DNA of 64,000 nucleotides. Source: Pseudomonas marginalis (GTDB lineage Bacteria > Pseudomonadota > Gammaproteobacteria > Pseudomonadales > Pseudomonadaceae). Shown here in pieces: positions 16,226 to 25,025 of the stretch. Location: contig NZ_JALJWV010000001.1 in the NCBI RefSeq assembly GCF_024169655.1, positions 2,795,001 through 2,859,000 on the forward strand. Direction: 5' to 3'. Below the pieces are notes generated by a model. That model searched no databases, was not told where the DNA came from, and saw nothing but the letters and a program-made list of their open reading frames with translations. Every line of letters starts with the position of its first letter. The stretch's first letter is position 1. Position numbers and translations under genes: made by a program.

Positions 16226-17581
16226 ATGCCTAAGACAACAGCGATTTATCTGGCCCTCGCGGCCCTGATCTGCACTGCCAACGGTGCGCAGGCGGCGGTC
16301 AGCGCCCAAGAGGCTGCGACCTTGAAAACCACCCTGACGCCCATGGGGGCCGAGCGTGCCGGCAACAAGGACGGCAGCATCCCGGCGTGGAGCCCGACCC
16401 CGACGATAGCGGCGGCCAGCGCCAAGGTCGGCGATATTCCCACCCAGGTGTTCGGCAACGAAAAAGTGCTGCTGCAAATCAATGCGCAGAACATGGCGCA
16501 ATACGCCGACAAGCTCTCGGAAGGCACCCAGGCGCTGCTGAAGAAGTATGCGCAGAGCTTTCGTCTTGACGTGTACCCGACCCACCGTACCGGCCTCGCC
16601 CCGCAGTTCGTGTACGACAACACCGCGAAAAACGCCACCCAGTGCCAGATCAAGGATGGCGGCAAGTCGATGCAGGGCTGTTACGGCGGCGTGCCGTTTC
16701 CGACTCCCAAGGAAGGCGTAGAAGTCATCTGGAACCACTTGCTGCGCGTGGAGAACGAAGCCACTGACGTCGCCAGTTTCAAGAACGTCATTCTGACCGC
16801 CGACGGCTCGCGCACCATCGCCACGGAAAACGACCAGTCCAACCAATACCCGTATTACTACAAAGACGGTTCGCCGGAAAAATGGAACGGCGAGTACTTC
16901 CTCCAGCGCTTCAGCACCATCGCGCCGCCCTTCAAGTCGGGTGAATCCCTGGTGTTTCGCGACAGCATCGACGTCAAGCAGTCGCGCCAGGCCTGGCAGT
17001 ATCTGGTCGGGCAGCGTCGGGTCCGTCGCGCGCCGACCGTGGCCTATGACACACCGGACTTCGTCGCTTCCGGCGCCAACTACTTTGACGAGGTGCTGGG
17101 CTTCCTCGGCCATGTGGATCGTTTCGACTGGAAACTGATCGGCAAGCGCGAGATGTATGTGCCGTACAACGACAACGCACTGGTCACCGCTTCGGTGGAT
17201 GAAGCCTACGGCTCCCATCACCTGAACCCGGACAAGCTGCGTTGGGAACTGCATCGGGTCTGGGAAGTGGAAGCCACGGTGGCCAGCGGCAAGCGCCACG
17301 CGGTGCCCAAGCGCAAGTTCTACATCGACGAAGACTCGTGGATGGTGCTGCTGGTCGATGGCTACGACAGCGAAGGCAAGCTCTGGCGCACCAGCCAGGT
17401 GACGCCGTTCGTATTGCCGCAAGTGCCGATGCTGGCGATGAAACCGGCGAATATTTTCAACTTGCAGGCCAACACCATGAGCTCGACGCAGTCGCTCAAT
17501 GGCGCGACCTACACGCTTGTCCCGCGCCATCCCGAGGCCCATTTCACCGGGGACGCGGTCGCCGCCGAAGGCGTGCGCTAA
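16226..17581 (+). CDS. DUF1329 periplasmic/outer-membrane lipoprotein-like protein
   Basis: 451 residues from ATG 16226 (AAGGAT ribosome site 9 bases upstream; the frame is open to 16190). A signal peptide ends near GAQA-AV. DUF1329 hallmarks are visible: LTPMGAERAGNKDGSIPAWS near the N-terminus, RRVRRAPTVAYDTPDF, RFDWKLIGKREMYVPYN and FYIDEDSW. The predicted fold is LolA/LolB-like with a hydrophobic cavity, so these proteins are thought to handle hydrophobic ligands in the periplasm. It lies 32 bp after the DUF1302 gene, its usual partner. The specific ligand is unknown. Confidence 0.85.
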   Translation: MPKTTAIYLALAALICTANGAQAAVSAQEAATLKTTLTPMGAERAGNKDGSIPAWSPTPTIAAASAKVGDIPTQVFGNEKVLLQINAQNMAQYADKLSEGTQALLKKYAQSFRLDVYPTHRTGLAPQFVYDNTAKNATQCQIKDGGKSMQGCYGGVPFPTPKEGVEVIWNHLLRVENEATDVASFKNVILTADGSRTIATENDQSNQYPYYYKDGSPEKWNGEYFLQRFSTIAPPFKSGESLVFRDSIDVKQSRQAWQYLVGQRRVRRAPTVAYDTPDFVASGANYFDEVLGFLGHVDRFDWKLIGKREMYVPYNDNALVTASVDEAYGSHHLNPDKLRWELHRVWEVEATVASGKRHAVPKRKFYIDEDSWMVLLVDGYDSEGKLWRTSQVTPFVLPQVPMLAMKPANIFNLQANTMSSTQSLNGATYTLVPRHPEAHFTGDAVAAEGVR

Positions 17582-17709
17582 GGCCGTTATTACCTGCGGT
17601 TCCGGCATCCTGCGCGTGTCCGGTTGCCGGTTCCATTGCCATGACTCGCCCCGCCGGCGCCGCGCACAGCGGTGACGTCGCGGGGACGTTTTGAAGTCGA
17701 GTACGTACC

Positions 17710-18828
17710 ATGCTTACCCAGAATCCGCTTTTGCGGCGCTCGCTGTCCGCTGCCGTTGCCCTTTTCATCGCCGCCGTGTCGAGCGTTGCCCAGTCTGCCA
17801 ACACCCCATCCGTTCCCGATCTGCTGGAGCTTCCCGCGTTGGAAAGCCAGCGCGCCCAACAGGCACTGCACCTGGCCGTCACCGCTGCCGGTGAGCGCCT
17901 GGTGGCGGTGGGCGAGCGCGGTATCGTGCGGCTTTCCGACGATCGCGGGCGCACCTGGCGCCAGGCCAGGCATGTGCCAGTGAGTGTGGCGCTGACCGCG
18001 GTGGCGTTTGTCTCTGCCAGCGAAGGCTGGGCGGTGGGCCACAGCGGCGTGGTGCTGCACAGCACGGACGGCGGCGAGAGCTGGACGCGCCAGCTGGAAG
18101 GCAATCAGGTCGCGCAGATCGTTGTGCAGGACGCCCGTGAGCGCGCTGCGGCAGGCGAGGCGGGGGCGGATCAGCGGCTGCGCAGCGCTGAAGCGTTGGT
18201 CGAGGATGGCCCGGATAAACCCTTTCTCGATGTGGCGTTCGTGAGCGCCACCCAGGGCTATGTGGTGGGCGCCTATGGGTTGGCCCTGCAAACGCACGAC
18301 GGCGGCGCCACTTGGCAGTCGCTGATGGGGCAGGTGCCGAATCCGCGTGGCCGGCACTTGTATCAGGTGCGGTTGCGCGACCAACAAGTGCTCCTGTGTG
18401 GCGAGCAGGGCGCGCTGTTCCGTTCCACCGATGGCGGGCGCGGCTTTGCCGAAATCCGTAGCCCCTACAGCGGAACGTTCTTCGGTGCGCTGATACTCGA
18501 CGACCACGCTGTGCTCGCCTATGGCCTGCGCGGCAACGCCTGGCGCAGCCTGGACGATGGCCTGACGTGGCAGCAGGCACAGATCGGTCAGCCGGTGACG
18601 CTGAGCGCCGGCCTGCGCCTGCGCGACGGTTCGCTGTTGCTGGCGGACGAGAGCGGTCGCCTGCTGCGCAGCACCGACTACGCCGCCCATTTTGCAACGT
18701 TGCCCCTGCACCCAGGCACCGGGATCACCGGTCTGGTGCAAGCGCGCGATGGTGCGTTGATCCTCTCCAGTTCGCGGGGAATGTCGCGAATCGAGTCCGA
18801 GGCGATTGAAGCCGGAGCCAAGCCATGA
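17710..18828 (+). CDS. YCF48-like β-propeller periplasmic protein
   Basis: 372 residues with a signal peptide (about 1-29, ending VAQSA) and repeated Asp-box/BNR motifs (STDGGESW, THDGGATW, STDGGRGF, SLDDGLTW). These mark a seven-bladed propeller of the YCF48/photosystem II stability factor family. In proteobacteria such proteins occur beside RND permeases of the MMPL type and probably act as their periplasmic partner. Its stop overlaps the RND start by 4 bp (ATGA). A 128-bp spacer separates it from the DUF1329 gene. Confidence 0.85.
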   Translation: MLTQNPLLRRSLSAAVALFIAAVSSVAQSANTPSVPDLLELPALESQRAQQALHLAVTAAGERLVAVGERGIVRLSDDRGRTWRQARHVPVSVALTAVAFVSASEGWAVGHSGVVLHSTDGGESWTRQLEGNQVAQIVVQDARERAAAGEAGADQRLRSAEALVEDGPDKPFLDVAFVSATQGYVVGAYGLALQTHDGGATWQSLMGQVPNPRGRHLYQVRLRDQQVLLCGEQGALFRSTDGGRGFAEIRSPYSGTFFGALILDDHAVLAYGLRGNAWRSLDDGLTWQQAQIGQPVTLSAGLRLRDGSLLLADESGRLLRSTDYAAHFATLPLHPGTGITGLVQARDGALILSSSRGMSRIESEAIEAGAKP

Positions 18829-21227
18829 GCCATATGCCGTCCCTACCTGCCGATGCAGTGATTGCCGATTTGAACAAGTTCGATCAGCGCTCGGGCACCT
18901 TCGCCGAACGGCTGCTGTTCAACAACCGCCTGGCGATTACGCTGATCTGCCTGCTGATCACCCTGGTGCTGGGGTACCAGGCCCTGGGGCTTTCGCTGAA
19001 TGCCGCCTACGAAAAGATGATCCCCTCCGGCCATCCGTACATCGCCAATTTCCTCGAAAACCGTAAACAACTGGCGGGGATGGGCAACACCTTGCGCATT
19101 GCCGTGGAGGCCAAGAAGGGCACGATTTTCGACGCCGACTACCTGAACACCGTGCGCCAGCTCAGCGATGAGGTGTTCCTGATTCCCGGCGTCGATCGGC
19201 CTTACATGAAATCGCTGTGGGCCCCGGCGGTGCGCTGGACCGGCGTGACCGAAGACGGCCTGGACGGCGGCCCGGTGATTCCCGACGACTTCGACGGCTC
19301 GCCCCAAAGCCTCGAACAGGTACGTATCAACGTCGAGCGCTCCGGGGAAATCGGGCAGTTGGTGGCGGCCAACTACAAGTCGAGCATCATCCTGGTGCCG
19401 CTGCAGGAGAAGATCGCCGAAACCGGCGAACGCATCGATTATCACCGGTTGTCCCAGTCTATCGAGCAACTGCGCGCCAAGTATGAGTCGGACAAAATCG
19501 CTATCCACGTCACTGGCTTTGCCAAGGTCGTGGGGGATCTGATCGACGGTCTGAAGCAGGTGCTGGTGTTTTTTGCCGCCGCCATCGCGATCTGCACTGC
19601 GGTGCTGTTCTGGTACACCCGCTGCCTGCGCAGCACCTTGCTGGTGGTGTTGTGTTCGATGGTGGCGGTGGTGTGGCTGCTGGGGCTGTTGCCGACGCTG
19701 GGTTATGAATTGGACCCGTACTCGGTATTGGTGCCGTTTCTGGTATTCGCCATCGGCATGAGCCACGGTGCGCAGAAAATGAACGGCATCATGCAGGACA
19801 TCGGACGTGGCACCCACCGGCTGGTGGCGGCACGCTATACGTTTCGCCGCTTGTTCCTCGCCGGCATGACCGCGTTGCTGGCCGATGCGGTGGGCTTTGC
19901 GGTGCTGATGGTGATCGACATCCAGGTCATCCAGGACCTGGCCATCACCGCGAGCATGGGGGTGGCGGTGCTGATTTTCACCAATCTGGTGTTGCTGCCG
20001 ATCCTGCTGTCGTACACCGGCGTCAGCCCGGCGGCGGCCCAACGCAGCCTGCGAGACGAGCTGCAGGAATGTGACGACAGGGCGCACAAAAAGCACCCGT
20101 TCTGGGCGTTCCTCGACCTGTTTACCCGCCGCCCCTGGGCCACGGTTGCCGTGACGCTCGGGCTGGTCCTGGGCGGTGTGGGTCTGGCCGTGAGCACGCA
20201 GCTGAAAATCGGCGACACCGACCCGGGTGCGCCGGAGTTACGGCCGGACTCGCGCTACAACCGCGACAATGCCTTCATTGTTGCCAACTACGCCGCCAGC
20301 AGCGACGTGTACATCGTGATGGTCAAGACCCCGCAATATGCCTGCGCCCACTACAGCACCCTGCACACGCTGGATGCGCTGGAGCGCGAGTTGCAGCAAC
20401 TGCCAGGGGTCGAGACCACCAGTTCCCTCGCCGGGTTGGCCAAGACCGCCAATGCGGGCATGAACGAGGGCAGCCTCAAATGGTTCGAGATGCCGCGCTC
20501 CCAGGACATGCTCAATTCGATCATCACCCGAGCGCCCCGGGAAATGTTCAACCAGAACTGCGACCTGCTGACCCTCTACGCCTACCTCAAGGACCACAAG
20601 GCCGACACGCTCACCAGCGTGGTCAATACCGTGGAAGCCTTCGCGGCGAAGTACGGCACCGACGACATCCGTATCCTCAATGCCGCCGGGAATGCCGGGG
20701 TCGAGGCCGCGACCAACATTGTGGTGAAGAAAGCCAACACGCAGATGTTGTTCCTGGTCTACGCCGCCGTGATCGTGCTCGCCTTCATCACGTTCCGCTC
20801 ATGGCGTGCGGTGGTGTGCGCGGTGGTGCCGCTGATGGTCACCTCCGTGCTGTGCGAGGCGTTGATGGTGGGGCTGAACATCGGCGTCAAAGTCGCCACG
20901 CTGCCGGTGATCGCACTGGGCGTGGGCATCGGCGTGGACTACGCGTTGTATGTGATGACGGTGACCCTGACGCACTTGAAAGCCGGCATGACGCTGTCGC
21001 AGGCGTATTACAAGGCACTGATTTTCACCGGCAAGGTGGTGGTGCTCACCGGTATCACCCTGGGCATTGCGGTGGCCACCTGGGCGTGGTCGCCGATCAA
21101 GTTCCAGGCCGATATGGGCATCCTGCTGGCCTTCATGTTCGTCTGGAACATGCTCGGCGCGCTGATTCTGCTGCCGGCCCTGGCGCACTTTTTGTTGCGC
21201 CCCAAGGCCGGGGTTGCGCACGTCTGA
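18825..21227 (+). CDS. MMPL-type RND transporter permease
   Basis: 800 residues, with about 12 membrane helices in two halves, each with a large periplasmic loop (about 60-250 and 470-640). The second half has the conserved GVGIGVDYALYVM motif and the first has FLVFAIGMSHGAQKMNG at the equivalent place. This is the small-permease MMPL/HAE3 branch, without a linked membrane-fusion protein or TolC gene. Together with DUF1302, DUF1329 and YCF48 it makes a complete envelope module. Movement of a hydrophobic aromatic or lipid-like compound is inferred from position next to the alkylphenol operon. Direction of transport is unknown. Confidence 0.87.
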   Translation: MSHMPSLPADAVIADLNKFDQRSGTFAERLLFNNRLAITLICLLITLVLGYQALGLSLNAAYEKMIPSGHPYIANFLENRKQLAGMGNTLRIAVEAKKGTIFDADYLNTVRQLSDEVFLIPGVDRPYMKSLWAPAVRWTGVTEDGLDGGPVIPDDFDGSPQSLEQVRINVERSGEIGQLVAANYKSSIILVPLQEKIAETGERIDYHRLSQSIEQLRAKYESDKIAIHVTGFAKVVGDLIDGLKQVLVFFAAAIAICTAVLFWYTRCLRSTLLVVLCSMVAVVWLLGLLPTLGYELDPYSVLVPFLVFAIGMSHGAQKMNGIMQDIGRGTHRLVAARYTFRRLFLAGMTALLADAVGFAVLMVIDIQVIQDLAITASMGVAVLIFTNLVLLPILLSYTGVSPAAAQRSLRDELQECDDRAHKKHPFWAFLDLFTRRPWATVAVTLGLVLGGVGLAVSTQLKIGDTDPGAPELRPDSRYNRDNAFIVANYAASSDVYIVMVKTPQYACAHYSTLHTLDALERELQQLPGVETTSSLAGLAKTANAGMNEGSLKWFEMPRSQDMLNSIITRAPREMFNQNCDLLTLYAYLKDHKADTLTSVVNTVEAFAAKYGTDDIRILNAAGNAGVEAATNIVVKKANTQMLFLVYAAVIVLAFITFRSWRAVVCAVVPLMVTSVLCEALMVGLNIGVKVATLPVIALGVGIGVDYALYVMTVTLTHLKAGMTLSQAYYKALIFTGKVVVLTGITLGIAVATWAWSPIKFQADMGILLAFMFVWNMLGALILLPALAHFLLRPKAGVAHV

Positions 21228-21308
21228 GGCGAATGCTCGCCAACGCCGGCGCGGTGCCGCTGCGCAGCGCCCGGTGAACGTCACGTCGGTGAAAAGGACG
21301 GAGTTACG

Positions 21309-22799
21309 ATGCTGAGTAAATTGAGCCTGCATCCACGGGATCTGCTCGCGCTGCTGTCGCTCGCGGCTGCCGCGTTCGTCAGCGGAGTCGATGCCCTCGG
21401 CTGGCAGGCCGGCTGGCTGCTGATGATGATGGTGGTGTCGGGGCTGTGCCTGCTGCACGGGATTGGCCAGCGCGAGCAACGGGTGGTGGCGGCGCTGGCG
21501 CATACCCGCGCGCTGCTCGACGACCGGCAACCGCTGGCGGGTGACGCCCTGGCATCGATCGAGCGCCTGCAGGCGGTGCTGCACGACAAGGTGACCGCGG
21601 TCAAACGCATGCGCACGTTGGCCTGCGATCTCACCGTGGCGACCGGCACGCTGGTGTCGGGATTCACCGAAGCGGTGGCCACGGCGGACCGTCAGTCCGC
21701 GATGGCCCGCGACGCCATGGTGGACGTTGAAACCATGGCCGAGCAGGCCCGCGTGACCGCGACGGAAGCGACGGTCCTGGCAGAGGCGAGCAGCGGCGCG
21801 CGCGACCAGGTCAGCGCCGGCGGCGAACAGGTGCAACGGGTCGCCGGCGATATGCTGGATCTGTCCAACGTCGTGGCCTCGGTGGCCGAAGAGTTCGACT
21901 GCGTGCGCGAGCAGGTGGCGCGTGTCGGTGAAATCGTTGCAATCATCCAGAGCATTGCCGGGCAAACCAATCTGTTGGCGCTCAATGCCGCCATCGAGGC
22001 GGCGCGTGCCGGCGAGCAGGGGCGCGGTTTCAGTGTGGTCGCCGACGAAGTGCGCAAGCTCGCCGAAAGCACCGGCAGCGCGACCCTCAGCGTGGGCGAG
22101 ATCATTTCCCTGATTGGCCAGAGCATCGACCGCCTAGACCAGCGCCTGGCCCAGACCCGCCAAGGGGCCGCGCAAGGCGTGACGCGTGCCAGCCAGGCCA
22201 CGGCGGTGTTGAACGGTATTGCCGCCACCTCCCACAGCATGCAGCGGGCGGTGCATGGCATTGCCGAACGCGCCGGCAGCGAGATGCAAAAGGCGCACAA
22301 GGTGCTGGCCGACTCCAGCGGCGTGGCGCGCCTGGCCGTCGAACTCGATAACCACGTCAACGGCTGCAACGCCGGCCTGCGCGGGCTGATGCTGGGCCTG
22401 GTCGACCTCAAAAGCCTGGCGGGTGAAATTGATGTCAGCCGCGATGCGCATGCCGCCATGCTGGAAGCTATCGAAGAAATCCGCGCCCATAACATCATGG
22501 TGCTGAATGCCCGCGAACCAGCGCAGATGGTCGCGCATATCCAGCGTATTCACGCGCTGGACCGGGAGATAGATGCCTGGCTTGCGCAGGCGATAAGCGC
22601 TTGTGAACCGGTCGATGCACGGCGCAGTGACAGTCTGTCGGGCGTGCGCAAAGCGCTGGACGCCTACCGCCACGTGCGTAACGAGTTGCTGGAGGCCGCG
22701 CAAAGTGGGAGGCTTGAGCACGCGCTTGAGCGCGGTACGCCCTTGGTTCGACAGGCCTACCGCGTGGTAAAGGAGGCATGCGCTGCCTTAGCGGCTTAG
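21309..22799 (+). CDS. Methyl-accepting chemotaxis-type receptor
   Basis: 496 residues. Two close N-terminal membrane helices (about 12-52) leave almost no periplasmic domain. The signalling hairpin (about 100-370) includes the conserved tip [20 protein letters not shown]. After the hairpin there is an unusual helical C-terminal extension of about 110 residues ([18 protein letters not shown]... [10 protein letters not shown]...). It sits between the envelope module and the sigma-54 activator of the lap operon. The context suggests chemotaxis or signalling toward the aromatic substrate, perhaps by sensing from the cytoplasmic side. That is inference. Confidence 0.87.
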   Translation: MLSKLSLHPRDLLALLSLAAAAFVSGVDALGWQAGWLLMMMVVSGLCLLHGIGQREQRVVAALAHTRALLDDRQPLAGDALASIERLQAVLHDKVTAVKRMRTLACDLTVATGTLVSGFTEAVATADRQSAMARDAMVDVETMAEQARVTATEATVLAEASSGARDQVSAGGEQVQRVAGDMLDLSNVVASVAEEFDCVREQVARVGEIVAIIQSIAGQTNLLALNAAIEAARAGEQGRGFSVVADEVRKLAESTGSATLSVGEIISLIGQSIDRLDQRLAQTRQGAAQGVTRASQATAVLNGIAATSHSMQRAVHGIAERAGSEMQKAHKVLADSSGVARLAVELDNHVNGCNAGLRGLMLGLVDLKSLAGEIDVSRDAHAAMLEAIEEIRAHNIMVLNAREPAQMVAHIQRIHALDREIDAWLAQAISACEPVDARRSDSLSGVRKALDAYRHVRNELLEAAQSGRLEHALERGTPLVRQAYRVVKEACAALAA

Positions 22800-22917
22800 A
22801 CTCGGGCCCACGGCGAAGGCACTGGATCGCTTGTAGAACAATAAACGCCAGCGGCGTGGCAAGGGCTCGAGCCCGCCAGTCGACTGGTCCGCGATGGGCT
22901 GGGCTTTAGGTGCTTAC

Positions 22918-24612
22918 ATGGCAGAGCAACCCCTGATTGAGCGCTTCAATCTTCGTTCACGACTGCGCTTCAATGTCGAAACCGGGCAAATCTGGCTCGA
23001 CGAGAACCGCATGCTGTTGATGCATGCCAAGGCGTTCGGCGCCTTCCGCCAGGAACTGATGGAATCCCTCGGGCCCAGTCGCGCCAAGGGGCTGTTGTTT
23101 CGCATGGGCTTCGCCGCCGGCCAGCACGATGCCGATCTCGCCCAGAAACTGTTCGGCGAAGGCGACAACTACGACGTGTTCAAGATCGGCCCCGAGTTGC
23201 ACGCGTTCGAGGGCTTGGTGCGCTCGACCATTATCGAGGCCAAGATCGACTGGGAAGACGGCAGCTTTTTTGGCACGGTCAATTGCGATAACTCCTGGGA
23301 AGCCGAGTCCCATTTGCAGTTGTTCGGGGTCAGTCCCGAGCCGAGCTGCTGGAACCTGGCCGGCTACGCGTCGGGCTATGTCACCCGCTTCTTCAAGCGT
23401 GTGGTGATCTTCCGCGAAACCCAGTGTGTCTGTTGTGGCGCCTCCAGCTGCATGTTGGAGGGACGGCCAATCGAGGCCTGGGGGGATGCGGACTTCTTGC
23501 GACACTGTCTGCCCACCGAAGATGCGCAAACCACCTTCGAGCAGTTGCAAGAGGAGCTCTGGCAACTGCGCGGCTGGCAGCATGAACAGCGCCCACCGGG
23601 CAAGTTGGTGGGCAGCTCGCCGGCCTTTACCGCCGCCTTCAGCCTGCTGAGCCAAGCCGCCAACAGCCCCATCACCGTGTTGCTGCTCGGCGAAACCGGG
23701 GTGGGCAAGGAAGTGTTCGCGCGCTGGCTGCATGAAAACAGCGGGCGCGGTGAAAAGCCCTTTGTGGCGGTCAACTGCGCCGCCATTCCCAATGATTTGA
23801 TCGAGTCCGAGCTGTTCGGCGTGCAGAAGGGCGCCTACACGGGCGCCCAGGCTTCGCGCCCCGGTAAGTTCGAACGCGCTGATGGCGGCACACTGTTTCT
23901 CGATGAGTTGGGCGAGCTGTCGCCGGCGGCTCAGGTCAAGTTGCTGCGCGTCCTCCAGACCGGCGAGGTCGAGCGCCTGGGCGATGACAAAGTGCGCAAG
24001 GTCAACGTGCGCCTGGTGGCGGCGACCAACGTCAATTTGCAGCAGGCGATTGCCGACGGTCGTTTTCGCGCCGACCTCTACTACCGCCTGGCCACGTACC
24101 CCCTGGAGATTCCACCGCTGCGCAAGCGCAAGTCGGATATTCCCGTGCTGGTTGCCGTGCTGCTGGAAAAATATGCGCCGCTGTACCACAAGACCATTCA
24201 AGGCGTCAGCGACCTGGCCATGCAGGGCTTGATGGCCTACGACTGGCCGGGAAACGTGCGTGAGCTGGAAAACCTGGTGGAGCGTGCGGTATTGCTGGTG
24301 CCGTCCGGCGGGCACATTGAATTGCAGCATCTCTTCCCAGGCGTGGCACCGGTGACCGCACACGGCGCGGTGATCGACCGCGAAGGCAAAGTCGGCAACG
24401 CCGACGAGGCCAGGACCGACCAGTTGTATGAAACCTTGCTGGTCGACGGTTTCGACCTGCAGGCCCATGAAGCGCGTTTGCTGCAGCTTGCCGTCACACG
24501 GGCGCATGGCAACCTGACCCATGCGGCGCGCCTGCTGGGTATCACCCGCCGGCAGTTGGCGTACCGGGTGAAACAGACTTTGGGGGATGACAGCCCGGCC
24601 GCGAGCGCCTGA
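22918..24612 (+). CDS. lapR: Sigma-54-dependent activator of the DmpR/XylR family (LapR-like)
   Basis: 564 residues from ATG 22918 (AGGTG 5 bases upstream). Domain order: XylR_N/A-domain (about 10-140), V4R domain with Cys-rich QCVCCGASSCMLEGRP (about 165-190), B linker, AAA+ domain with GETGVGKE (258-265) and GAYTGA (305-310), and a Fis-type HTH (NLTHAARLLGITRRQLAYRV) near the C-terminus. This family binds phenolic effectors directly and activates -24/-12 promoters. The gene lies 413 bp upstream of the catabolic operon in the same orientation, and a -24/-12 element is present there. The Phe-to-Tyr change in GAFTGA is tolerated in some bEBPs. Confidence 0.92.
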   Translation: MAEQPLIERFNLRSRLRFNVETGQIWLDENRMLLMHAKAFGAFRQELMESLGPSRAKGLLFRMGFAAGQHDADLAQKLFGEGDNYDVFKIGPELHAFEGLVRSTIIEAKIDWEDGSFFGTVNCDNSWEAESHLQLFGVSPEPSCWNLAGYASGYVTRFFKRVVIFRETQCVCCGASSCMLEGRPIEAWGDADFLRHCLPTEDAQTTFEQLQEELWQLRGWQHEQRPPGKLVGSSPAFTAAFSLLSQAANSPITVLLLGETGVGKEVFARWLHENSGRGEKPFVAVNCAAIPNDLIESELFGVQKGAYTGAQASRPGKFERADGGTLFLDELGELSPAAQVKLLRVLQTGEVERLGDDKVRKVNVRLVAATNVNLQQAIADGRFRADLYYRLATYPLEIPPLRKRKSDIPVLVAVLLEKYAPLYHKTIQGVSDLAMQGLMAYDWPGNVRELENLVERAVLLVPSGGHIELQHLFPGVAPVTAHGAVIDREGKVGNADEARTDQLYETLLVDGFDLQAHEARLLQLAVTRAHGNLTHAARLLGITRRQLAYRVKQTLGDDSPAASA

Positions 24613-24719
24613 CAAAAACGTACAGCCGCCGCCCCCTTCGGCGCGCCGCCACTGTGCCTTCGCGCTTGCAGTTGTTTTGGCACGCGAGTGGGGGATGGCG
24701 GATGCGCCGTTTTCGTCTT

Positions 24720-24744
24720 AAAGCACCCTGTGGTGCTTTTTTTT
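24720..24744 (+). terminator. Rho-independent terminator after lapR
   Basis: AAAGCACC, a CTGT loop and GGTGCTTT are followed by a T-run: a compact, near-ideal intrinsic terminator about 110 bp after the lapR stop. Confidence 0.88.
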
Positions 24745-24807
24745 CGCCTGTTTTACTGACCGTCGCGGCCGTTCATTGGTCGGTGCCCCGGCCTTTGCGC
24801 AAGCGCA

Positions 24808-24853
24808 CTGACGTTTTTGTAAGGCTGGAAGGGGGGATGGACATAAACGTCAG
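24808..24853. promoter_or_regulatory. Inverted repeat, possible LapR enhancer site
   Basis: CTGACGTTT (24808-24816) and AAACGTCAG (24845-24853) are a perfect 9-bp inverted repeat, 28 bp apart, 70-115 bp upstream of the -24 element. Its location fits an upstream activating sequence of a DmpR/XylR-type activator. The spacing between arms is longer than in typical UAS palindromes. Confidence 0.4.
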
Positions 24854-24919
24854 TCCGGGGGCTGGGCACAGTGTCCGGCTTTTCATGGTAAGTTGTTTTA
24901 AATCAATTATTTACCTTTA

Positions 24920-24936
24920 TTGGCATCATCTCTGCA
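24920..24936 (+). promoter_or_regulatory. Sigma-54 (-24/-12) promoter of the lap operon
   Basis: TTGGCAT-N5-CTGCA places GG at 24922-24923 and GC at 24934-24935, the required 12-bp spacing. It differs from the TTGGCAC-N5-TTGCA consensus at two positions. It lies about 90 bp before the lapB ATG and downstream of the gene for a sigma-54 activator, so transcription should start near 24947. Confidence 0.75.
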
Positions 24937-25025
24937 ATGCAGGGTTGAGTGTGTGAACCCGGCTCCTGCCCGCCTGCCCAGGCGGTACGGAGCCAACCTC
25001 ATCCAGCCAATAAAGGAGACAATAA

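Larger units (their letters stand above)
24613..25025. other. Regulatory region between lapR and lapB
   Basis: The 413 bp hold the lapR terminator (24720-24744), a long-spaced inverted repeat suited to an enhancer site (24808-24853), a -24/-12 promoter (24920-24936) and an AAGGAG ribosome site before lapB. No gene was recognised. Confidence 0.7.

Noticed and set aside
22957..24615. Minus-strand 552-codon frame opposite lapR
   Set aside because: No domain, and composition typical of an antisense frame; the plus strand carries all bEBP motifs.
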